Below, piece after piece: positions 16,101 to 40,597 of a stretch of 64,000 nucleotides of DNA. Under the pieces are notes generated by a model, which had not been told where the DNA came from, ran no database searches, and saw only the letters and a program-made list of their open reading frames with translations. Location: the NCBI RefSeq assembly GCF_963576545.1, contig NC_083646.1, positions 11,676,991 through 11,740,990 of the forward strand. Reading direction: 5' to 3'. Origin of the DNA: Limanda limanda. Taxonomy: Eukaryota; Chordata; Actinopteri; Pleuronectiformes; Pleuronectidae. The translations under genes and the position numbers were made by a program. How positions within the stretch are numbered: the stretch's first letter is position 1; every line of letters begins with the position of its first letter.

Positions 16101-16406
16101 TGGACACTAAAACTGGGGGATAGGTAGCTCTGTAGTTGAAGATGCAACTGACAACACAAGTGAGATCTGACTGTGTTCACATTAAAGACATTAAAGCCAT
16201 TTTTTTAATGATTTGTTTTCAAAGAGTAAAATCTTCTCAGTGAGTCGCTGGTTATATGAAAGGAGAAAAGAGAAGGTGGAGGAGTGGGGGTTATGTAAAA
16301 GAACAGAAAAAGAGAGAGACGCGGATAGAGACCGACCGCTTCCTAATTTCACTTCTGATGAAAAAAGAAGATCTCCAACAGACAGTAGGGTTGAGAAAGC
16401 GCGGGT

Positions 16407-16542
<136 letters not shown>

Positions 16543-17274
16543 CGCAAGATAACAACTGATCGCTACCATGTTATACATAGGTGAATCTTTCATGAATTCC
16601 AAAGCTCACAAAGAAATACAGGTAAATGTGAAAATACCCATGTGTCTGCAGATTCAGATCAAAGATACATGGCCCGCGATGGAGTATCAGAGGGAATAAG
16701 AGAGAAGAGATCACAATAAGAACAAGCCAGGCCTGTATGGAGAGCAGGGCAGGGTGGAGGAGGGCAGGGTGGAGGGGTCATGCCAGGACAGCGTGAACAG
16801 GGGATAAAGCACAGATGTCTAATTATGTTGCAGACAAAGTTAGGCCAAACAGAGCTGCCATTAAGAATTTAGTTGAAAACCCTGACGGCTCATCCGCGTG
16901 TGAGGAGACCGTCCCAGGACACGAGAGCTGGAGATGTCCACTCACATGATGCTGGTGTGTGTGTGTGTAGTGGGAATAAGAGAGTGAAACAAAAACAGGA
17001 ATCCAAAAGGGACTCAAGGGGACTTCTCCTCCCTTCAGTCACTCCACTCCAGACCTGTGAGCCTGAGAGGTGAGCCAGAAAACAAACCAACACACACACA
17101 CAAAACACTTTGACAACACCTGAGCCCAGAAGGTATAAAGGAATTAATTACCTGCATGGACGCCTAAATATTTAACCGAAAAGGCTGAGCCTAAGACAGG
17201 GAAACCAACCTCAAGCCAGTAGAGCTTGTTAGGCCGGTCTGTCAGAGGGGCGAGTCAGCTACACAAAGATCCAC

Positions 17275-17342
17275 GCACACACACACACACACACAAGCCC
17301 ACTGACACACACACCCACCCCACACGCACACACACACACACA
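17275..17342. repeat. interrupted CA microsatellites
   Basis: Several short (CA)n runs separated by AAGCCCACTG and CCCACCCC, just outside the GC-rich block. Confidence 0.75.
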
Positions 17343-17447
17343 ACCAGGCAGAGGCCTTAACCTAACATTACAGCCCGAGCACGTCCCAGTGCAACATGGG
17401 ATGGTGGCAGGATTAAAATAAAACACTGGGTGCGCCGCGGGGAGGAG

Positions 17448-17486
17448 GATGATGATGATGGTGAAGATGATGATGATGATGATGAT
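17448..17486. repeat. GAT trinucleotide repeat
   Basis: (GAT)n with GGT and GAA interruptions. Confidence 0.85.
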
Positions 17487-17529
17487 TAACAGACCACTGA
17501 GGAGGTCGTTCGGGCTGCAGGAGGCTAAA

Positions 17530-18760
17530 GGTCCAGCATGCACCGCGCACCGTGCGTGAGAGCAGGTGAGTTTTGGATGTCAGTCGGTGTTCTCGGCTAT
17601 AATTAGCAGCCGAGGCTCCAGGAACGCACCCGCCGACCCCTGCTCCACCCCCCCCCCCCCCCACCCCGGCTCCGCTCACCTGGCCGCTGCAGGCACCTGC
17701 TTCCAGTAAAGAGACCCCAGCAGCCAACGTTCCATTAGAAACCACCACAGCACCAGAGCGAGCCATGGTTTTATTACGCGGGAGGAACAAAACGTCGACC
17801 GGAGTTACCGAACACCCGTGACGTGGAGGAGTCCTCCCGTGACCCCGATCAGAACCGGGAGGGAGGGGGTGAGGGAAGGAGGGAGGGAGGGAGGGAGGAA
17901 GGAGGCTGTGTGCTGCTGAGAGACCAGCCGGTGCTGTCATGGCAAATACACCTAAACCCCCCCCCGTGCCACCCCCCGTGGCTGCGGGTGGAGCAGCCAG
18001 GTGAAGCGGGTGGAGCAGCCAGGTGAAGCCGGCACCTGAGCTCCGCGGCGGGGAGACACCTGTCGTGACGCGTCGCCCTCCCACCTGAGCGACCTCCACA
18101 CTTCCTGGATCGCTCCGTCCCCCCCCTCTCCCCTCCACCCCCTCGCGCTCACTTCTTCTCCTTCTCTTACTTTTTTTTTTTAATCCTTCTGTTTGTTTCT
18201 CCTCGCTTCGTCCTCGCGTCACGTCACACCTGAGCTTCTTCTTCTTCTCCTTCTTCTTCTTCTTCTCCTCCAAACCGTGCGTCAGCGTTTTTTTCCTCCC
18301 GCTCGCTCCTCCGTGGTGCAGCCGCTGTTCCTCCGCTGCAGACGTGCCCCGGCTCTTCCCCGCGCTGCTCTGACCCCCCTGTCTGCCGCCTGCCGCCCTC
18401 CGCCGCTGGCCCACTCCGACTCCCGGCTCCTCCTTTCTGAGAACCAGGAAGCGGCTTGCCCTACTTACACCCACTCGCGGATTGGCTCTGGCAGGGCCGG
18501 GGAAGAAGACCGCCGGGGTGGGCAGGGCACGGGGAGGGATGCGGGGGGTCCGGCTCCGGTGCGATAGGCCGGCGCCGGTGTCTGTCCCGGTGCTGGGCGG
18601 CCGGAGGGAGGAGAGAGGTGGGGGGGTGGGCAGGTTCGGAGACCCCGCTCCTCCCACCTCCTCTCACCTCTCCTTCCCTCGGGCTGAACACCGACCGGGC
18701 GCAGAGCAGCGGGAGCGGATGGAAGGGATCTCCTCCGCGATGCTCACCTGAAAGCACTTT
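17530..18760. promoter_or_regulatory. CpG-rich candidate promoter / first-exon region
   Basis: A 1.2-kb block far richer in G+C and CpG than its surroundings, with poly-C and GGAG runs. Two strong donor consensus sites (CAG/GTGAGC) occur on the minus strand near 17681 and 18744, and one on the plus strand near 17566. The first two would suit 5' non-coding exons of zbtb7b, which needs an upstream exon. The orientation is not settled. The long minus-strand open frame across the block is probably a GC artefact. I infer a promoter from composition only. Confidence 0.5.
17984..18027 (+). repeat. 22-bp perfect tandem duplication
   Basis: Two back-to-back copies of a 22-base unit beginning GCGGGTGGAGCAGCC, inside the CpG-rich block. 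A third partial copy is not seen. Confidence 0.9.
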
Positions 18761-19028
18761 CAATCGAAATAATGGACGTAGCCAACCCCCCCCCCCACAC
18801 CCCCCCATCCCATGCGTGACTCAGCACATTTCCCCTCAAAAGTCATCTGGAGGTGACCACAGGTGGGGAGAGGTCAGCTCCACACACAGAGTCAAGTTGG
18901 AGGCTGTTGTTGTTGCATTAAATGAAACTGGTGCAGGATGTGTCACATCCAGTGTGAGGACAGAAAAGGGCAACATCAGAACAACAGGGACTTTTTTATG
19001 ATGACTGAGATAAGATGAAAAAAAAAAA

Positions 19029-19090
19029 CACACACACACACACACACACACAGACACACACACACACACAAACACACAGACACACACTTA
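19029..19090. repeat. CA microsatellite, interrupted
   Basis: (CA)n with AGAC and AAAC breaks after an A-run. Confidence 0.85.
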
Positions 19091-22000
19091 AGGCCCATGT
19101 GTGAGCATTTTGTTCCAAAGAAAGAGAGAGAAGTAAAGTGCGTGTCGTTTTGTATCACAAGCACAGACACTAAACAGCAGCTTCATTTAAAAAAAAAGAA
19201 ATCCTTCTTTGAACCTAGGCCTCTTGCATCCTGTTTGAAGTGGTTCTGGGGCTGGGAATCACCTCGCTCTGCTAAACTCTTGAGTCTCATCCTCGTCAAC
19301 GCGCAGCTCCTGGAGTGCGTCTCACAGTGGGTTTGAAGAAAGGTAGCAGGAAGTCTATATATAATTTTGTGGTGAGCCCAGGCAGCCCACCTATATACCA
19401 CCCCCCTAAATCTTAAATCTGTGCTCGTTCTGTGGTTGTGCTGCCAGACAAGTCCTTAAATACAACTTAAGTATGTTTTAAAGTCATGTTTCAGTTCCCA
19501 ACCTGGATGTCGAGGCCTTATAACAAGAAATTATCAGTTGTAATCATTAGTTACACATAAAGGTAAAGTATATATTACATATACTTTAATTTAAATGAGA
19601 GTTTAAAAAAACTATTTCTAAATATTACACAAAAAACGTACAAAAGAATGATTAGCAAAATAAAATATCAAATATATAATTAGTCATTATACAGAACAAT
19701 GGACTCTGTCGTTATTTCATAAATTGTCTATTACATTTCTGGATTATTATTACTTATGCAATAATTTTGAATCAGTACTTTAGTGTGTTAAAGTTAAAAT
19801 GATCATTTTAGCCGTATTGTGTTTAGTAGTTTTTATATATCGTTTTTTCATCTTATATTATAAGCTTGTGTGTTTGAAATCTTAATTCAAATACATCATA
19901 TACAGGCAAAATAAAAACTACTAACAACAAAAGCAAAAGTACTCATTATGGATACCTTGAGTGTTTTATATATTATATATTAAATATTGGATTATCATTA
20001 CTAAGGTAATAACTTAAATAACTTATATAATGCAATTACTTAACAAGTGAAGATAATTCACTTTTATACATTTTTTGATAGTTTATTCCATATTTTCTTA
20101 TCTTCTATCATATTTAATAACCTTATGTGTTTAAAATCTAAACCTGCAAAGTTATATTAAATTGTACAGGGCTTACCTCTGAATTATGAAATAGTATAAT
20201 TACTAAATTGTCCTTTTAGTACAGTATTTGAGTCCATTTCGAATGTAATTGCATCCCACTGCTGCTTTTCATTGAAGAATTCCGTCTGAGAAGGCAGCCC
20301 ATGATGAGGGGTCATGAACTGCTGCAGAGTTGAGGAGCCGGTGTAGGAAGAGCGAGATCCTTCAGGCGGATGGTGAAGGAATGCATTGAGGATTACAACA
20401 ATCCGGTGATTAAACTTGCAGGATAAACACACAGACGGTTGATGTAACACTGGGGGCTAACGAAGAATAAATCACTCTTAATTTGAGAGTGTTTTTTGGG
20501 GGCCCTCTAACCCCCTCGGAGAAAAGATCCCTCTGAGTGTCCTTCACAGCCACAATGACAGAAAGCCATTACACTCCTGTTTAACCCCCCCACACTTCTA
20601 TACGTGGCCGGTAATCCAGTGTGGTGTGCCATCATCTACCTCTTCCTCCACAGTGCTCCACAGTGGTCCCTCCTCTTCACTTTGAATGTCCCCATCACTA
20701 TAACAAGCCTCCTGCTCCCTCGTGTTAAAGAGCCACTGACTAATGCAACAGACTGATGCTATTGCGCAAGTTGCTGCTTCCTTCGAATGTGTTGATCTGA
20801 TTATTAGAGTGTTGTCGCCATCTAGTGGATACCGTGCACACAGCTCCACAGTGCTTCAGGCCTCCACTGCTCCACCCGGCCTAAACAACATGGTAATAAC
20901 CACAGCATGTCTATGTCTATGTGCTGCTCTCCCACAGTTTGCATCGTCATTACTTCTTCTTAATGTGAATACAAGTGTTCGACAGCCGAGCTTGAACAGT
21001 CTCATATGTTTACAGATACGGCGCTGTCATCCTCTCACTGGCAAATGTACGGTACTTCATGAGAGCCAGCAGGGCCCATTCAAACACTGTGCAAATACTG
21101 ACCATTATAAAACCAATATGTTAATTATTGCTAAGAGGGGAAAAATTATTCTCTTATCGCCGCCTACACAGGCCAAAGGGCTGATAGAAACCTCTTGGTA
21201 ATAAATGAGAGAGGAAAGTGAAAATAAATGTGTGCAAGAGGGAGGCAGAGGGGAAGCAGGTGAATCGCTGACTGTAATATCCCGTCATAAAGGCAGATTT
21301 TCATTTGGTTTGAGTCAGGAGCAGCAGAGATGTAGGTGTCCCCACATTCACAAGCTTAACCTTGTCCCTGAGTGGCCCGCCCTCTGCTCAGAGACACAGG
21401 ATTAGGGTTGGGGATCCAGGAGTTGCAGAAGTAGCAAGACAGGCAGAGGCAGTGAGGCAGAGCGAACAGTCCTGGCAACTTCACGCTCACACACTTTACT
21501 ACACAGCATTGTTGAAAATGAGTCCCCAAAACCCTCAGAGATTTTATATGAGTTCAAAGCTGAGTCATCAGTTTGTCCCTAAAAAATATATGTAACAATA
21601 GAAAGATACATTTCACGTAAAACTAGGACAGAGAAATGTTAGATTGAATAGTACAAAGAGTTGAATAGATTCATCACCGTAGTGATGATAAACAAATAAA
21701 TAAATGCTCTAGTTTAATATGTTGTACTGACCTACAAGTTGGTAGCCTGTGTTAAAATGTGCCTGTTTGTGTTGATCTCTGCAGTCTAAAACAGGATGTT
21801 ATGCAACTTTAAGCTGTAGTGGCCTGTCAAACATGCATGTACAAGTAATTTCAGATGTGAAAAAATGAAGTCATGATTGGCACAATGGAATGTTAATAAA
21901 ATTCTCTCTAGGTGTCATTTCAAGATGTTGCAGGCATCAGGTGACAAGGTTGTGATGACGCATCAACATTGTGGCAGTGATGTGTGCTGATAATTTCCTC

Positions 22001-22854
22001 CTGTTAATCTATAATGATTAACATGAAAATATGCATATTAAAGGATATTTTTCTCAAACTGCCGGAACAAAAATGAATGGTGCTGATGATCATCTACAAT
22101 ATCTTTTTTCCACCACCCGCATTTATCTATTTGCTGCAGTAACGAGCTGTTTGATACAAATATTCACTTAATCTCAAAAACAAGATTATGCCCTCTTGAA
22201 TGACATCTCCAGACAGCTTGAAGGAACTTCTTCAACTTTTGATCAGGTGTCACTTGGACAACGGTAATGTGATTTCATTTTAATGGTTGGGGGCTAGAGA
22301 GTCAGTGTGTCCTCACAACCCTAGAGAAACAAGTGTACGTGTTTGCTGTGTAAACACAATAAAACATTTTATATTACCTCATCAGTGACCATGACTTTCA
22401 CCTGAGTAACTTCAGGTAGACAATAACTCCCATGATCCCACGCTGCTTCACAACGTCATCAAACTAAGGTCTTTTGTTGTAGTTCTGAATGAGAGACCCC
22501 TAGTGGTCGAGGTTACACATTGGACATTTCAATTCTTCTTTTTGTAAGTTTGATAAATCACCTTTTTATGCTTTGGATGATGTCACTGAGACCGGCTGTG
22601 TCTCCAGACAAGGTTACATTGGTATAGTAGCAGTAAGTGCAGTTTACAGTTTAAACTTTCTTGAGATCCGCTCATTCAAAGAACTTCACTGTCGAATTTA
22701 CTTCCCATGGGTCCCTGGGTTGTTGAGAAGATCGACGGATAAACAAACAGACAGACATTTATACTAACATTGATTCCATTTTTAAACCTGAAGTCGAATG
22801 CTGCTGATACATTCAAGGCCTCTGAAAATACACCAACATGAGTTTAGTTAAATC

Positions 22855-23145
22855 TAGGGCTGGGCAAGTTAACTCGTTTTAATCGAGTTAACTCAAGTGA
22901 TGAGTTAACTCGATTGTTTATCCGCCAATTATTTTCTTTTTTCCTGTTCTGCAGCATTATTTTCTTTTTTCCTGTTCTGCAGCAGTCAGCAACAGACTTT
23001 CACAAAATAAAAGCCTGACTTTCACAATAAAACAATAAATAATCAAACCTGAGTGAATGCGAGATAAAATAATGAATCGAGTTAACTCATCACTTGAGTT
23101 AACTCGAGTTAACTCAATTGAAACGAGTTAACTTGCCCAGCCCTA
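22855..23145. mobile_element. non-autonomous hAT-type DNA transposon (MITE)
   Basis: A 291-bp element with matching ends: the left end reads TAGGGCTGGGCAAGTTAACT and the right end is its reverse complement. The terminal inverted repeats extend imperfectly inward through several GAGTTAACTC blocks. It is flanked on both sides by the identical 8-mer GTTAAATC (22847-22854 and 23146-23153). An 8-bp target duplication with TAGGG ends is the signature of the hAT superfamily. The interior has no transposase frame and carries a perfect 28-bp tandem duplication (22929-22956, 22957-22984). It would need a transposase supplied in trans. Confidence 0.88.
22929..22984 (+). repeat. 28-bp tandem duplication inside the hAT-type element
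   Basis: Two perfect adjacent copies of a 28-base unit starting TTATTTTCTTTTTTCC and ending TTCTGCAGCA. Confidence 0.92.
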
Positions 23146-23348
23146 GTTAAATCATAAATTAACAGTTGGCCGACAGTATTATCTCCTCTCGCAAAATGTT
23201 ATAAAAACACAGGCCTGAAACACACAAGCAGTTTCACAAATAAGCTCCTGCTTCGTCACACTCAACAAGATGGTATCTAAATCCACTTTATTCTTACATC
23301 CAGCTATACAGCATCTTTATCAACATCACCATCATGGTTGTTAGGGAT

Positions 23349-23349
<1 letters not shown>

Positions 23350-23380
<31 letters not shown>
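23350..23380. repeat. CAT trinucleotide microsatellite
   Basis: About ten CAT units in intergenic DNA. Confidence 0.93.
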
Positions 23381-24166
23381 AGTTAGCATTATTAGCTATT
23401 TTTTTCCTGTTCAAAAGCTAAAGCTGTGATAAATAAAAAATAAAACATTTGGTCCTTAATATATAGTCTAGGCAACATGGTATCAGGGATTAAGACAGAA
23501 ATGCCTTGTTGCTACCCACACAAAACATCAAACATCACTGGAAATGGAAACTGGCGACAGAAGGAGGAGGCCGCCAATTGAGCATGAGGCTGATGGCAGC
23601 GGAGGGCCAAGTGTCGGGCAAGCCGAGAGAGAGGGAGAGAGAGAGAGAGTCTGTGAAATCTGATGAAAGGCGGCGAGAAGGATGAGAGGTGAGAAACAAA
23701 GAGGCAGAGAAATGAAGGAGTATACAACAGACCCACAGAGAGGCACGTATTTACAGTACAGGCAGACGGGTGGAACTAAATCCAGTGAATCACAGTGCAC
23801 AGCAGAGCAGTGTCGTGTGTCACATACACACAAAAAAACACACAAATCACAAGTGGTCAGAGTGAACATGTAGGGTTAAAAGTTTGTTCATAAAACTAAA
23901 CACCACACACCTGGGACAACAAAACTACCAGAGGACTGCTCCTAATTACTCAAACTCATATGAGCATTGACTTTGCAGAGATTCTTTTAAAATGCTATAT
24001 TCTTGTAATAATAATAATTATTATTCTGATGAGAAAATATTACACTTTGGTGAAGAATGGGAGGCAGGAGGGAGCTGGAAATCAGGAAGTGTCTGCTCTA
24101 TTGCCTGCGTCTTGAGATCACAATACACATTCTTCATCACAGCAGAGAGCCGGTTATTTTCTCTCG

Positions 24167-24172
24167 TTTATT
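24167..24172 (-). terminator. candidate polyadenylation signal of hcn3-like gene
   Basis: AATAAA on the minus strand, 433 bases past the channel stop codon. It is plausible but not the only AT-rich candidate further on. Confidence 0.35.
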
Positions 24173-24604
24173 ATTATTGTCAGTGTCATTTCCTGTTTCA
24201 TTATTCGAGTCGCAAATGTTTATCATGTATTGCTGTTATCATTGTTTTCACATCAGCTATTGCTTGCACCCACTACTGTGTACGTTGCGATATTTCCACT
24301 TCAGCTCCCCTGCCTGCTCCAACATTCACTAACACGGATATGCATGTGTACATTTGTATGTGTTTTCTTTTTTTTTCAAACTTTACCTCAGCCCGTACCC
24401 GTCAGCACACCGCATTAAGTCTTTCTCCTCCATCGATGGCTTGGCTGAGTGTCACATAAACACCTGATTTTCTAACACAATCACACCCTAGAGTGAATGC
24501 ATACAAGATGTCCATGGGAGATTGTTGTGATGTCAACTCTGACACAACTCCGTATACCCAAAGTTTGACTGGCTACATCATTTAAAGTCCACCATCCTTC
24601 TGTC

Positions 24605-37834
<13,230 letters not shown>

Positions 37835-39200
37835 CCCAGCTCCGGGCGGAGGAGGAGGAGAGTGAGGGCAGGGTGAACAGGACCTGGACCTCCCTCCCCC
37901 TCAGTTGAAACACTCTTTAGTACAGTACCTGTTAGATTAGGTGAGGGTCAGTGGATGATGAAGTGAGGAGGCTCTCAGCTCATCCTTCCGGAGTCGATCC
38001 CCGGCTCACACCTGTGCCCTCTGCCCGCCGATGAGCCCACCCTCACCTCGGTGCCCTTGGAACGAGCTCCGTGTAGACATGAAATCCTCCAGCTTCACCT
38101 CCTCTGAGCTCCAGGAGTCTGACTCGTCCTCACTGATGTGTCTGTAACATTCCTCCTTCCTCGTCCTTGAAACGCTGCTCTCCGCCCGAGGCCCTCCCTC
38201 TCCTCTCCACAGCCGCCCTCCACGCTCCCACGCCGGGCATGCTGGCCCCGGATTCCCGGTCTCTGGTAGATAACGGAGCCGCTGGTGCTGGGTGATGTGC
38301 AGCCTGGATGTCCGGGCTCCTCACCCGCTTCTAGCAGGCTTCACCACATATCATTATGTAAGGGGGGTGTGTGAGATGTAAGGTGGCAGAGTGAGGGACA
38401 TCCACCGGCGGATGGGTGACAAGGACACTTGATCCTCGGCCAGGAGGGACCGGTGGATAGTGGACAGAAGGGACACTCCGAGGCTGATCCACCCTGACAC
38501 GCACACCTTAGAACAAGAGGAACCCGAGAGACAAGTCACGGATCCAGCCGATGTTTCCCCCCGGATCCCTAGATGTCGCTCCCGGTTTCCCACCCGGGAC
38601 TGAGGCTCCAGACAGCCGGAGGAGACCCCGGCGGCTCCCCGGCACAGCAGCGCGGTTCTCCCGGGATGGAGCCGGGCTGAAGTTGCTCAGGTGCCCGCAG
38701 CCTGACGCACCAGACCTCCCGATGTCTCAGGAGCAGCCGCTGCCATCACTCCCACTTCTGGCGACTTTCAATGACATTGTGTCCAGCAGACCAGAGGGAG
38801 ACGGCGGTGTCCTTCCCTCCCTCGTCTGGAGCACACACGTCGGCGCCACACTTCAGCAGAACGAGCCGCTCCGAGGCTGACGAATCCAAAACCTCCGCTT
38901 CGAGGAAATAAATAAAACAACTTGTTGAGCTGCTCCGGTTTAAATCCGCTCCGGAGCTCGGAGCTGGAGCGCGCACGTCCACACAGACGAGCGGCGCATG
39001 CAAAAGAAATATTAAATAAATAAATGGTGCATATAAAGGTCTGGATGCAATCGGTCTGTTGCCATGGCATCCGCTTCCCTCATCATCCATTCATCCATCC
39101 ATCCATCCATCCACCCCAAGGCCTCGTGCCCGGGCCGGCGAGACGCACGCATCCCTCGCAGGTACCAGGTCGCGCGTCATCCTCTCTCTCTCTCTCCAAT
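37835..39200 (-). promoter_or_regulatory. GC-rich 5' flank and probable promoter/5' UTR of hcn3
   Basis: The GC- and CpG-rich composition of hcn3 exon 1 continues upstream for over 1 kb. The ATG at 37834 is taken as the start because it opens a Gly/Pro/Ser-rich frame typical of HCN N-termini. No TATA box is obvious. Promoter role inferred from position and composition only. Confidence 0.5.
39083..39113. repeat. ATCC tetranucleotide repeat
   Basis: About seven ATCC units in the hcn3 upstream region. Confidence 0.85.
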
Positions 39201-40370
39201 ACAGAGGAGGGAGCGGGTGATGGAGAGAGTGATGGAGGGGGAAACTTTATTTAAAGCTCGGGAACATAACAAGCCATTCAAACAGTGGGGAATCAAAGTG
39301 TTAAGTGACCTTCAATTAAATGCAGATCGTGTTTATTAAACGCTTTATTCAAACTACCAAATACGAGGGGTTTTATAGCTGTTAAATAATAAATGCCCAC
39401 TTTTATACTTACCCTATAAGGCTGATATATGATGGCAGTTCATTTGAAAGAACTGAATGTTTTTATGCCAGCCAAGCCAAGAAAATACAGAGTGGATACA
39501 TTAAGAGTTGTAAATCAAAGATTATGTACAACTTCTATCTACTTCAACTGAGTATTTCTAATTTAATCTACTATATCATCCGCATCTCAGAAGAAAATGG
39601 TGTATCTGATATCTGTATTTCCTATTTACTTTGCAGGCTAAGATTTTATATACAACACTTGCGATCATCTTATAAAATACAAATGAATCTAGTATCATGA
39701 TTCGGTTGACAATAGCATCACTCTAATATAAAAATAAATATGCTGCATCTGTAATAATTGTAATCTACAACCAGAGGACCCATTTGAAAGCACTGAGTCA
39801 ACCACAAAGATATTTACACTGGCCATCGTGCTCGGCCTACATGTAAAAGTGGCTATTAGTGGTGGAGAGAGGCTCAGATAAACTGCAGGAGGAGGAATGG
39901 TGGCACATTAGAGCTGAAAAGGAAACACCAGAGACGACGGACGGCTGCAGAAGAAAGGCGAGGACGTCACGTGAAAGATCATCGAGACATATGAAAGCCA
40001 GTACAAGAGCAGATATAATTACTTCATATGAGGACAGTATTCAGACGTGGGCATCTAGGTCATCTCAGTGGACAAAAGGAAGTGCAGACCAGTACCCGTC
40101 GTCTCTGGGTCTGTCCACACTGCTCATAAAAGCCAAAAGAATTACACCGTCACAGAGATAAGCTCGGGACTATGGACAGAAATGAAAGCCTTATCTCCAA
40201 ATACTATGAAGTCTACCAATGATGATGGACTTCAACAAAGGCAAAGAGACAATATTCACGTTAATATCAGCACCACTCTCATGAATAAAGCATATTGAAA
40301 GAAAAAAAGCCGGGTAGCTCAATTAGCTTCATTCAGGACATGAACAAGGTGGTGAAATGATGGTTCAAGC
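39201..40370. other. intergenic DNA between hcn3 promoter and pklr 3' end
   Basis: AT-rich DNA. I see no supported gene, RNA or mobile element in it. Confidence 0.5.
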
Positions 40371-40376
40371 TTTATT
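40371..40376 (-). terminator. candidate polyadenylation signal of pklr-like gene
   Basis: AATAAA on the minus strand, 222 bases past the pyruvate kinase stop codon, a usual distance. Confidence 0.55.
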
Positions 40377-40597
40377 TAGAGGGAGTCATTGCTTTTAAAA
40401 CACACTATACACAAATTCACCCTTCATGAGGTCAGTTTCCGTGGCAAATGTTTCCTTAAAATACACTTTGGGTGAAGTGACAGTGATGTTTCTGTCATGA
40501 TTTTCAATGGCTGGTTCTCTGGTTTTCATCAACATCCTAGGAACGGTCCTACAGAGGCTCTAAGTCAGAGAAGTGAGAGAGTCCAGGTCCTGGCAGG

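Larger units (their letters stand above)
18761..24150. other. intergenic region between zbtb7b side and hcn3 3' end
   Basis: AT-rich DNA with no supported exon on either strand. It contains CA repeats (19029-19090), an hAT-type element (22855-23145), a CAT trinucleotide run (23350-23380) and a GA-rich run near 23630-23650. The open frames here lack family features and splice support. Confidence 0.6.

Noticed and set aside
17413..18657. 414-codon open frame on the minus strand in the GC-rich block
   Set aside because: Low-complexity Gly/Pro/Ser/Arg content, no domain, overlapping open frames on the other strand; a composition effect of the CpG-rich block.
20743..21201. 152-codon plus-strand frame
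   Set aside because: No family resemblance, irregular composition, no promoter or splice context.
22420..22450. ZNF143-like motif (AACTCCCATGATCC)
   Set aside because: Only a partial match to the ACTACAATTCCC-type site and no nearby gene start.
23350..23380. Regular short repeats resembling an array
   Set aside because: A CAT trinucleotide microsatellite with no spacers; not CRISPR, and the genome is vertebrate.
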